DNA of 5,828 bases from a bacterium. GTDB lineage: Bacteria; Cyanobacteriota; Vampirovibrionia; Gastranaerophilales; Gastranaerophilaceae. The translations under genes were made by a program, and so were the position numbers. A model generated the notes under the pieces. The model was not told the DNA's origin, searched no databases, and worked only from the letters and a program-made list of their open reading frames with translations. The stretch spans positions 1 through 5,828 of the forward strand of contig JAKSUP010000095.1 of the NCBI GenBank assembly GCA_024408905.1. Direction: 5' to 3'. Of this stretch, positions 1 to 5,776 are shown one piece after another. Position 1 is the stretch's first letter, and every line of letters starts with the position of its first letter.

Positions 1-81
1 TGATACATCAATATCACACTTATTATCTAACCCTAAACTTATCCCATCAACTCCGGTTGATTTCTCAAATATCGTTTTCAT
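1..81 (-). CDS. gcvPB: Partial CDS, 5' end only: probable glycine dehydrogenase subunit 2 (GcvPB)
   Basis: Reading leftward from an ATG at 81-79, an open frame of 27 codons runs off the window edge without a stop. The peptide begins MKTIFEKSTGVDGISL. Its IFEKS..G..G.SL pattern resembles the usual N-terminus of GcvPB (IFE.S..GR.G.SLP..DVP), the C-terminal half of the split pyridoxal-phosphate P-protein that decarboxylates glycine in the glycine cleavage system. The start is supported by a good Shine-Dalgarno sequence, AGGAAG (93-88), six bases before the ATG. The gene overlaps the last 17 bases of the sigma factor gene in another frame, so it is probably co-transcribed and translationally coupled with it. 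The canonical R and P of GR.G..LP are not seen here. The catalytic region lies outside the window, so the existence of the gene is well supported but its identity is only moderately so. Confidence 0.6.
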   Translation of the reverse strand, partial: MKTIFEKSTGVDGISLGLDNKCDIDVS

Positions 82-703
82 CTAATTCTTCCTGTTTTAA
101 TAACTCTTTCTTAACTTTATCTAATCCATTTTGTATAATTCTCGATATTCGCGATTGCGAAATTCCGAATTCATCCGATATGTCTTTGAGTTTTTTGTCG
201 TAAAAATACTTTGCTTCTATTAAATCTTGTTCTCTTTGAGAGAGCTTCTTCATAACTTCACAAATTCTTTTCTTTAATTCTACGATTTCAGCCGTTTCCT
301 CAGGATTACGAGATTTATCCTTAATTAAAGTAGGATTATCAGCGTCTGCCATTTCTTCAATAGATAAAATTGTTTTGTAAACAGCATCTTTAACAACTTC
401 TGCATCAGGCTGATCATCATTTTTCATAGAATACCATTTGTAACGACGGCGCATTTCGTTTCTTACAGCCCATTTTATAGCTTTAGTTAAATAAGCCTCA
501 TTATACAATTCTTTATTCTTAGAATTGTTAACTAAATAGTAAACAGTATAATTAGCCAAATTAATAACTTCAGAAAGTTCTATAAGTCCTAAGTTAGAAA
601 ACTTTTTATACTCTACCTTAGATATAGTTTCGATTAGTTCTTTATACTGAGAAAGATTTTTTCTTTCTTCCCTCTCTCTATTAATTGTATCCAAGTCTTT
701 CAT
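65..703 (-). CDS. Small sigma-70-family RNA polymerase sigma factor (FliA/SigF-like region 4)
   Basis: This 212-residue protein would bind core RNA polymerase and direct promoter recognition. The clearest domain is region 4 at about 154-201. It starts LSQREQDLIEAKYFYD, and its helix-turn-helix LKDISDEFGISQSRISRI (172-189) closely matches the FliA/SigF/WhiG pattern (LKEIG..LG.S.SR.SQI). An N-terminal stretch at about 36-90 resembles sigma region 2: NLGLIELSEV, then AYLTKAIKWAVRNEMRRRYKW, comparable to the YA..RIRGAI.DELR part of regions 2.3-2.4. Regions 2 and 4 are joined by an acidic linker (about 95-140), with no clear region 3 and no region 1.1. At 212 residues it is shorter than typical FliA (about 240). 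The start at 703 has no Shine-Dalgarno and lies seven bases after a -10 element. It is divergent from the exported-protein operon and overlaps the next leftward gene. Family assignment is firm; the regulon is unknown. Confidence 0.85.
   Translation of the reverse strand: MKDLDTINREREERKNLSQYKELIETISKVEYKKFSNLGLIELSEVINLANYTVYYLVNNSKNKELYNEAYLTKAIKWAVRNEMRRRYKWYSMKNDDQPDAEVVKDAVYKTILSIEEMADADNPTLIKDKSRNPEETAEIVELKKRICEVMKKLSQREQDLIEAKYFYDKKLKDISDEFGISQSRISRIIQNGLDKVKKELLKQEELDENDI
88..93 (-). promoter_or_regulatory. Ribosome binding site of the leftward partial gene
   Basis: On the minus strand AGGAAG lies six bases before the ATG at 81, inside the 3' end of the sigma factor gene. It is the main evidence that this ATG is a real start, and it suggests that ribosomes ending on the sigma factor message can reinitiate here. 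Confidence 0.65.
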
Positions 704-710
704 ATCTTAT

Positions 711-739
711 AATATAGCAGAAACTTATCTCATACGCAA
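711..739 (-). promoter_or_regulatory. Promoter of the sigma factor gene, leaderless type
   Basis: On the minus strand a TGCTATATT extended -10 (719-711) is preceded at 17-bp spacing by TTGCGT (739-734) as a weak -35. The predicted transcription start, about seven bases downstream, falls at 704-703, on or beside the ATG. The sequence between the -10 and the ATG is ATAAGAT, which has no convincing Shine-Dalgarno. The message would then be leaderless or nearly so. Confidence 0.6.
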
Positions 740-755
740 ATTGAAATATATTTTT

Positions 756-784
756 TTTACAATCTTACTATAATATGCTATAAT
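756..784 (+). promoter_or_regulatory. Strong sigma-70-type promoter of the three-gene operon
   Basis: TTTACA (756-761) is a five-of-six -35 match. It is followed by a 17-bp spacer and a perfect TATAAT (779-784), which also carries an upstream TGC (776-778), making an extended -10. A second TATAAT occurs at 769-774 but has poorer -35 spacing. The expected start near 791 leaves a 5' leader of about 15 bases, just enough for the Shine-Dalgarno. A run of eight T (751-758) overlaps the -35 and could act like an UP-element tract. Confidence 0.8.
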
Positions 785-792
785 GACAGAAA

Positions 793-798
793 GAGAGG
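793..798 (+). promoter_or_regulatory. Ribosome binding site of the exported-protein gene
   Basis: GAGAGG lies seven bases before the ATG at 806, in a very short predicted leader. It is a standard Shine-Dalgarno and fixes the start codon. It contrasts with the sigma factor and rarA starts in this window, which have none. Confidence 0.7.
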
Positions 799-805
799 TT
801 CTTGA

Positions 806-1306
806 ATGAAAAAATTTAGATATATAAAGTCCGTATTTTTGGTTTTGACATGCGCAATTGTACTAACAACAAGTAATGTCTGTATTAAAGAAGTAGTTGC
901 AGTACCGACAGAAACAGCAACACAAAGCACACAACAAACTTCTGTTGGAACAAATCCGATAGATATTATAAATTCTCCAGGCAATTATTTGAATAAAACA
1001 GTTACTATTAACGGAAAATTTTCGCAATTTTCAACCTTAGGCTTGGATTACAAAACAGCCTTAAGACAATCTGACAAATACATTACATTTTTGATTAAAC
1101 GTCCTGATACAACATATGATATTCCATTATCAGAAATGAAATTGTTTTTAAAAAGAAAAGAAAAAAAAAAACATATTGACTTAAAATCAGATGATGAAAT
1201 TAAATTTACAGGCAAAGTATTCTCTGATGCATTAGGAGATGCTTGGATTGATGTTGACGATATCACAATTACAAAGAAGGCACCTGAAAAAAACGGAGTT
1301 AAATAA
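806..1306 (+). CDS. Small exported protein of unknown function, possible OB-fold-like domain
   Basis: This 166-residue protein is not one I recognise. The N-terminus is a signal peptide: basic MKKFRYIK, then a hydrophobic core (about 9-22), with a plausible signal peptidase I site after VVA at residue 32. Neither early cysteine (16, 26) sits in a lipobox, so a lipoprotein is unlikely. A T/Q/S-rich linker (about 35-48) leads to a folded region (about 50-155) with alternating beta-type segments: NYLNKTVTINGKF, then DEIKFTGKVFSD, then AWIDVDDITI. The recurring V.I.GKF / I.FTGKV pattern suggests a small beta-barrel such as an OB-fold; this is inference. A basic patch KRKEKKKH (116-123) is encoded by an A11 tract. 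It is the first gene of the operon, two bases before the GH57 gene, so it may act with that protein, but one is exported and the other has no signal peptide. Confidence 0.8.
   Translation: MKKFRYIKSVFLVLTCAIVLTTSNVCIKEVVAVPTETATQSTQQTSVGTNPIDIINSPGNYLNKTVTINGKFSQFSTLGLDYKTALRQSDKYITFLIKRPDTTYDIPLSEMKLFLKRKEKKKHIDLKSDDEIKFTGKVFSDALGDAWIDVDDITITKKAPEKNGVK
1161..1171 (+). repeat. A11 homopolymer tract inside a coding sequence
   Basis: Eleven consecutive A bases lie in the exported-protein gene, following two A4 runs each broken by one G. Adding or losing one A brings a stop within a few codons (residue 125 or 126), removing about 40 C-terminal residues. The tract is therefore a candidate site for replication or transcriptional slippage. 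It may also simply reflect lysine codons in an A+T-rich genome. Confidence 0.9.
1295..1298 (+). promoter_or_regulatory. Ribosome binding site of the GH57 gene
   Basis: GGAG lies within the final codons of the upstream gene, ten bases before the ATG at 1309. An in-frame ATG at 1318 would have its AAGGA almost touching the start codon, which is too close, so 1309 is preferred. The overlap with the upstream coding end suggests translational coupling. Confidence 0.5.
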
Positions 1307-1308
1307 GA

Positions 1309-3804
1309 ATGAAGGACATGGAAAAAGATAAAGATAAAGTGTTTTTGACAATACACGGTCACTTTTATCAACCCCCAAGAGAAAACCCATGGCTCGAAGC
1401 AATCGAGCAGCAAGATAGTGCGCTTCCATTCCACGACTGGAATGAAAGAATTAATTTAGAATGCTATAACCCAAACTCTGTTTCAAAAATCGTTGATTCA
1501 AAAAATCAGATACTAAATGTAGTAAATAATTACGAATATATAAGTTACAACTTCGGTCCAACCCTTCTTTCTTGGCTTGAAGAATATGCAACACCAACTT
1601 ATGAAAGAATTATAAAAGCTGACATAGCAAGCAGAAAAGCACACGCAGGACATGGTAATGCTTTAGCGCAAGTATACAACCATATGATTATGCCACTTGC
1701 AAACGAAATGGATAAACAGGCACAAGTCAAATGGGGCAAAAAGGATTTTGAATATCGCTTTGGCAGAGAGCCTGAAGGTATGTGGCTTGCAGAAACAGCC
1801 GTTGATGATGATACATTAAGAGTTTTAGTTGAAACCGGTATAAAGTTTACTATTCTTTCACCGTATCAAGCTCAAAAAATAAGACAACAGGGTGAAGAAA
1901 ATTGGCAGGACGTAAGTTGGGGAAACATTGACCCTGCACGTTCATACAGATATTATATAAAATCAGCACCGGGGAAATATATTGATTTGTTCTTCTATGA
2001 CGGTGCAATATCAAAATCTGTTGCTTTTGATGAAATTTTGAAAGACGGAAGTAAATTCGTAAACAGACTTGCTGACGGAATATGCAATGCAAGAAATTAT
2101 CCACAGCTGATAAATATCGCAACTGATGGTGAAAGTTACGGACACCACACGAAATTCGGAGATATGGCATTAGCATATGCGATGAAAGTAAAAGTTAAAG
2201 ATTGTGGATTTAATGTAACAAATTATGCTGAATATTTGGAAAACTACGCAAGCGACTGGGAAGTAGATTTAAAACCGGTTTCTTCTTGGAGCTGTTTCCA
2301 CGGTGTAGGTCGTTGGTGTGAAGACTGTGGATGCTCAACAGGAGGACACCCGGGGTGGAATCAAAAATGGCGTAAGCCTTTGCGTAATGCTCTTGATTAT
2401 TTAAGAGATGAAATGGCAGCATTATATAAAAAAATCGGCAAAAAATATTTCTTAAATCCTGAAGAAGCAAGAAATAACTACATATCAGTAATTTTAGACA
2501 GAAGTGAAGCCAATGTAAAAGCTTTCCAAGAAGAATACTTCCAAGCCGAATTAACAGAAGAACAACAAGTAGAAGCTATGGAACTGCTTGAAATTCAACG
2601 TCAAGGAATGCTTATGTACACAAGTTGCGGCTGGTTCTTCTCTGAAATTTCAGGCATTGAAACAGTCCAGATTATGAAATACGCAGCAAGAGTTATGCAA
2701 CTTGCCAAAACATTTGTAAAAAAAGATTTTGAAACAAAATTCTTAGAAATTTTATCTGAAGCACAAAGTAACTTGCCTGAATATGGGACAGGTAAAGATG
2801 TTTACGAAAAATTTGTAAAACCATCTGTTGTCACACCAAAACAGATTGTAAGTTTGTGGGCAATTTCATCTCTATACAAAGAAACCGAAGATGAAGAAAA
2901 CGTCTATTGTTACAAAATTAAAAAACATTCATACAAAAAAATAGCAAAGGGAAACTCGCAATTAATAATCGGACACATTGAAGTAAAATCAATGATAACA
3001 TTAGAAAAGACTAATCTCGTATTTGCACTTTTACAATTCTCCGGTGGAGATTTCCATTGTGCAATCAAAGAATATTCCGAAAACTTTATGGAAACAAGAA
3101 AAGAACTTATAAGAACTTATCTTGTTTCACCTCTGACAGAAATAATAAGGACAATTGATAACTATTTCGGAACAGAATATTTTACTCTTAAAGATATCTT
3201 CATAGAAGAAAGACGCAGGGTTCTTCAAACTATGTTAAAGGACAAGCTTCAAACTTTTGCAAATACTTATGAATCCATGTATAACGAAGGCAAAGGTTCG
3301 ATTTCTCAAATGCAAGACTTAGGCTTAGAAGTTCCTAATGAGTTTAAAATTTCTGCTCAATACGTTTTAACAAAACAGTTTAATGAATTATTTGTAGAAT
3401 CTAAAGGATTTTTGACTCCTGATATTATTCAACAAGCTTCTGATATAAATTTTGAAGCAAAAAGGATTGGAATTGAAATAGACAAAACACCAACTGCCAA
3501 GATTTTTAGCAAAAAAATTGCTCAAAATATAAGCAGATTAGCTTATGCACTTGATATTCAACAAGTAGATGTCACATTAGAAATCCTTGATAGCATAGGT
3601 AAACTCGAACTTAATATTGATATCTCAGAAGCACAAAATTATTTCTTCGCAAAAATCGTTACAAACCTTGAAGAACTAATTAACAATATGACCTGTTCAG
3701 CAGATAGAGAGCTTCTTGTAATGCTATTCCAAATAGGTGAAGATTTGAATATCAATATGGATTACTATAAACAACAGTTCAACAAGGCTTTAGTCAGGAA
3801 ATAG
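1309..3804 (+). CDS. Glycoside hydrolase family 57 protein with C-terminal DUF3536 region
   Basis: An 831-residue, probably cytoplasmic protein (no signal peptide). GH57 enzymes act on alpha-glucans such as glycogen or starch by a retaining mechanism. The GH57 (beta/alpha)7-barrel motifs occur in order: HGHFYQPPR (16-24), AHAGHGNALAQ (111-121), EGMWLAET (156-163) with E162 as the likely nucleophile, and ATDGESYGHH (271-280) with D273 as the likely acid/base. A Cys-rich signature follows, WSCFHGVGRWCEDCGC (327-342), and then a TSCGWFFSEISGIETVQI stretch (438-455), both typical as I recall of the DUF3536 subgroup. The helical C-terminal half (about 500-820) contains GGDFHCAIKEY (579-589) and FTLKDIFIEERRRVL (625-639), as in DUF3536. 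Length is normal for the subgroup. Exact substrate and activity (amylase, branching or transferase) cannot be read from sequence. It sits two bases from each neighbour in the operon. Confidence 0.93.
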   Translation: MKDMEKDKDKVFLTIHGHFYQPPRENPWLEAIEQQDSALPFHDWNERINLECYNPNSVSKIVDSKNQILNVVNNYEYISYNFGPTLLSWLEEYATPTYERIIKADIASRKAHAGHGNALAQVYNHMIMPLANEMDKQAQVKWGKKDFEYRFGREPEGMWLAETAVDDDTLRVLVETGIKFTILSPYQAQKIRQQGEENWQDVSWGNIDPARSYRYYIKSAPGKYIDLFFYDGAISKSVAFDEILKDGSKFVNRLADGICNARNYPQLINIATDGESYGHHTKFGDMALAYAMKVKVKDCGFNVTNYAEYLENYASDWEVDLKPVSSWSCFHGVGRWCEDCGCSTGGHPGWNQKWRKPLRNALDYLRDEMAALYKKIGKKYFLNPEEARNNYISVILDRSEANVKAFQEEYFQAELTEEQQVEAMELLEIQRQGMLMYTSCGWFFSEISGIETVQIMKYAARVMQLAKTFVKKDFETKFLEILSEAQSNLPEYGTGKDVYEKFVKPSVVTPKQIVSLWAISSLYKETEDEENVYCYKIKKHSYKKIAKGNSQLIIGHIEVKSMITLEKTNLVFALLQFSGGDFHCAIKEYSENFMETRKELIRTYLVSPLTEIIRTIDNYFGTEYFTLKDIFIEERRRVLQTMLKDKLQTFANTYESMYNEGKGSISQMQDLGLEVPNEFKISAQYVLTKQFNELFVESKGFLTPDIIQQASDINFEAKRIGIEIDKTPTAKIFSKKIAQNISRLAYALDIQQVDVTLEILDSIGKLELNIDISEAQNYFFAKIVTNLEELINNMTCSADRELLVMLFQIGEDLNINMDYYKQQFNKALVRK
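3796..3800 (+). promoter_or_regulatory. Ribosome binding site of ung
   Basis: AGGAA lies six bases before the ATG at 3807, overlapping the last sense codons of the GH57 gene. It is well placed and supports the start, along with coupling of ung translation to the upstream gene. Confidence 0.65.
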
Positions 3805-3806
3805 TA

Positions 3807-4463
3807 ATGAATAATTTTGGAATTGATAAAAGCTGGATAGATGCAGGGTTGGATATTAATTTAATTCGTCATATTATGTTGCAAATAGAAGAAAAACGCA
3901 AAAATGTTCAAATTTTACCCGACCAAGAAAATATTTTAAACTCAATTAAATTATGCCCATTAGATAATGTTAAAGTTTTAATCATTGGGCAAGATCCTTA
4001 CCCAAGTCCAGAACACGCACACGGTTTAGCTTTTTCAAGCCTCTCCGACAGAACTCCGGCATCATTAAAAAATATATTCAAAAAACTTAAACAGGATTTC
4101 CCGAATTGTAAACATAGCACGAATTTACTCTTGTCATGGGAAAAACAGGGAGTTTTATTACTCAATACAGCATTAACATTTGAAGGGAAAGACCCTAAAC
4201 TTTTAAAAGAACATACAAACCTTTGGAAACCTGTTATTGAAAATATCTTTTCAATACTTAAAAACCGTGGCAACTTGATTGTGATGCGTTGGGGAAGCCA
4301 CGCACAAAAAGCCGGTGAGTGTTTTGAAGGAGTAAAATCAATAGTAATTATGGACACAACTCATCCTTCTCCATTTTCAGCACACAAAGGGTTTATGACA
4401 TCAGATCACTTCACTAAGTGTAATCAAATATTAAAAGATAAAGCAATCTGCTGGGATACTTAA
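3807..4463 (+). CDS. ung: Uracil-DNA glycosylase (family 1 UDG)
   Basis: This 218-residue enzyme removes uracil from DNA, the first step of base-excision repair after cytosine deamination or dUTP misincorporation. Family 1 motifs are complete: GQDPYPSPEHAHGLAFSS (61-78) with the water-activating D63 and Y65, PASLKNIF (84-91), GVLLLNTALT (115-124) with uracil-reading N120, WGSHAQ (162-167), and the minor-groove/leaving-group loop HPSPFSAHKGF (186-196) with H186. Length and order match the E. coli enzyme (229 residues). The first motif reads GQDPYPSP where E. coli has GQDPYHGP; the change is outside the essential residues. It is the last gene of the operon, two bases after the GH57 stop. Its TAA (4461-4463) overlaps the stop of the convergent rarA. 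There is no functional link to glucan metabolism that I know of, so its place is probably passenger-like. Confidence 0.97.
   Translation: MNNFGIDKSWIDAGLDINLIRHIMLQIEEKRKNVQILPDQENILNSIKLCPLDNVKVLIIGQDPYPSPEHAHGLAFSSLSDRTPASLKNIFKKLKQDFPNCKHSTNLLLSWEKQGVLLLNTALTFEGKDPKLLKEHTNLWKPVIENIFSILKNRGNLIVMRWGSHAQKAGECFEGVKSIVIMDTTHPSPFSAHKGFMTSDHFTKCNQILKDKAICWDT
4460..4463. other. Shared palindromic TTAA: overlapping convergent stop codons of ung and rarA
   Basis: The four bases TTAA supply TAA to ung on the plus strand (4461-4463) and TAA to rarA on the minus strand (4462-4460). No intergenic space is left, and no classic intrinsic terminator is visible on either side. Termination of either transcript must therefore occur inside the opposite gene or by Rho. 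Confidence 0.95.
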
Positions 4464-5692
4464 TCCTCTAAATATTTTTTCCCTACAAGTTCATCCGGCA
4501 AAAATTGTTGATAAGTTTCAGGCTCATCATGAGAATATATATAACCTTCTCCAAATCCATATTTGGAAGCATCTTTATAATGTGCATCCCTTAAATGCAT
4601 AGGAGGAGGAAAGTCATTTCCATTTTCAATATCTTGCAAAGCTGAATCGATTGCAAGATAGGCCTTATTTGACTTTGGAGCTTTCGCAACATACACAACA
4701 GCATTTGCCAATGGAATTCTGCCTTCCGGCATACCAATTATTTCTACGGCACGGTAGGCATTTACTGCGATATTCATTGCATTTGGGTCTGCAACACCGA
4801 CATCTTCCGAGGCACACACAATTAACCTTCTTGCAATAAATCTTGGGTCTTCACCTGCCTCTATCATTTTTGCTAAATAATAAATTGCTGCATCAGGATC
4901 TGAACCTCGTAAACTTTTTTGAAAAGCAGATGCACAATCATAGTGTTCTTGAATTGAGTACCTTGTGTTACGTTTTTGAGAAATACTTTCCAAAATTTCT
5001 ATGGTTAAAAGCCTCGTATCACCTGAATAATTACTTGCAAAATAAGAGTTTTCAACAAGATTTAAGGCACATCTTGCATCCCCTCGAGCATTATTTACAA
5101 TAAATTTAACAACATCATCCTCATATTGAATTGGCTGATAATTTTTTTCTAAATATTCAAACCCTCGATTAACAATTTTTGTCATACTAACATCATTAAT
5201 AGGATTTAATCTTATCACCTGCACTCTTGATAAAAGTGCCGGCACAACCTGAAATGAAGGGTTTTCTGTTGTTGAACCTATTAAAAATATCGTTCCATTT
5301 TCAATATAAGGCAACAATGCATCCTGTTGCGTTTTTGAATAACGATGTATTTCATCTATAAATAATATTGTTTTTTGTCCGGCCCTCAAAGCTTCACGAG
5401 CTTTTTCAACCGTTTCCTTAATCTCTTTTATACCGGAAGAAACGGCAGAAAGTTCCACAAACTGGGCATTGACTTTCGTCGCTATAAGCCTTGCAAGAGT
5501 TGTCTTTCCACACCCTGGGGTTCCCCAAAAAATCAAAGAAAAAAGTCTTTGTGTTTTTAAAAGATTTAATAATGGTGAATTTGGAGCAACAACATTTGAT
5601 TGGCCTAAAAAATCGTCCAAATTCTTTGGTCGCATAATTTCTGCCAAAGGTACCTGTTTATTTGCTTCCTCAAGTTGCGTAAATAAATCCAT
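4460..5692 (-). CDS. rarA: Replication-associated recombination protein A (AAA+ ATPase, RarA/MgsA/WRNIP1 family)
   Basis: A 410-residue clamp-loader-like AAA+ ATPase that acts at stalled or damaged replication forks with SSB. From the chosen start the protein has LAEIMRPKNLDDFLGQ (16-31, the family N-terminal signature), Walker A GTPGCGKTT (57-65), Walker B ILFIDEIHRYSK (109-120), sensor 1 GSTTENPSF (139-147) and an arginine-finger SR (155-156). Later come the tetramerisation-domain signatures SLRGSDPDAAIYYLAKMIEAGEDPRFIARRL and SEDVGVADP, and a C-terminal PPPMHLRDA and YSHDEPETYQQFLPDELVGKKYL. The frame stays open 17 codons further upstream (to 5743), but those residues are hydrophobic, foreign to the family, and span the promoter. 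The ATG at 5692 has no Shine-Dalgarno and lies six bases after a -10, so the mRNA is probably leaderless. Convergent with ung, sharing TTAA at the stops. The RYSK after Walker B replaces the more usual RFNK. Confidence 0.95.
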   Translation of the reverse strand: MDLFTQLEEANKQVPLAEIMRPKNLDDFLGQSNVVAPNSPLLNLLKTQRLFSLIFWGTPGCGKTTLARLIATKVNAQFVELSAVSSGIKEIKETVEKAREALRAGQKTILFIDEIHRYSKTQQDALLPYIENGTIFLIGSTTENPSFQVVPALLSRVQVIRLNPINDVSMTKIVNRGFEYLEKNYQPIQYEDDVVKFIVNNARGDARCALNLVENSYFASNYSGDTRLLTIEILESISQKRNTRYSIQEHYDCASAFQKSLRGSDPDAAIYYLAKMIEAGEDPRFIARRLIVCASEDVGVADPNAMNIAVNAYRAVEIIGMPEGRIPLANAVVYVAKAPKSNKAYLAIDSALQDIENGNDFPPPMHLRDAHYKDASKYGFGEGYIYSHDEPETYQQFLPDELVGKKYLED

Positions 5693-5698
5693 ACAAAT

Positions 5699-5707
5699 AT
5701 TATAGCA
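5699..5707 (-). promoter_or_regulatory. Extended -10 promoter of rarA, leaderless type
   Basis: On the minus strand TGCTATAAT (5707-5699) is a perfect extended -10. The -35 region is poor: at 17 bp spacing it reads TATCAA, and TTGTAT occurs at 20 bp. Only six bases (ATTTGT) separate the -10 from the ATG at 5692, so the expected transcription start is at or within a base or so of the A of the ATG. Confidence 0.65.
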
Positions 5708-5776
5708 AGTTATTAACAAAATTGATACAACATAACTTCTCAACAGAATTAATTTAATAAAAAGCAGTAGTGGTAT

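Larger units (their letters stand above)
704..805. other. Divergent intergenic region between the sigma factor and the exported-protein operon
   Basis: These 102 bases are nearly all accounted for by two back-to-back promoters, whose -35 elements are 16 bp apart (739 and 756), and by the short leader of the plus-strand operon. I see no separate operator palindrome or RNA gene in it. Confidence 0.7.

Noticed and set aside
881..886. Lipobox in the exported protein, around cysteine 26 (or cysteine 16)
   Set aside because: The residues before the cysteines (SNV-C and LT-C) do not fit the [LVI][ASTVI][GAS]C rule. A signal peptidase I site after VVA at residue 32 is more likely.
778..984. Minus-strand open frame over the promoter and signal peptide of the exported protein
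   Set aside because: It overlaps a strong promoter and a clear signal peptide on the other strand, and its own sequence shows no domain.
1318..1320. Alternative GH57 start at an in-frame ATG
   Set aside because: The nearest Shine-Dalgarno (AAGGA, 1312-1316) is almost adjacent to the ATG, while GGAG is usable for the ATG at 1309. The difference is only three residues and could not be excluded by homology.
1048..1434. Open frames on the minus strand across the exported-protein/GH57 junction
   Set aside because: They lie opposite two well-supported genes, have no family resemblance and no promoter or Shine-Dalgarno I can support, and look like shadows of the real frames.
4453..4480. Possible terminator after ung: GGAT/ATCC hairpin followed by six T
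   Set aside because: The stem is only four base pairs plus a possible G-T, and the T-run begins eight bases after it. It is too weak and too far to call.
4651..5103. Plus-strand open frames within rarA
   Set aside because: Leucine/histidine-rich translations are typical antisense shadows of an A+T-rich gene. The minus strand encodes a full RarA with all AAA+ motifs.
5693..5743. 17-codon N-terminal extension of rarA starting at 5743
   Set aside because: The added residues are hydrophobic, do not resemble the RarA N-terminus, and the stretch contains the TGCTATAAT promoter element. The ATG at 5692 fits the family.
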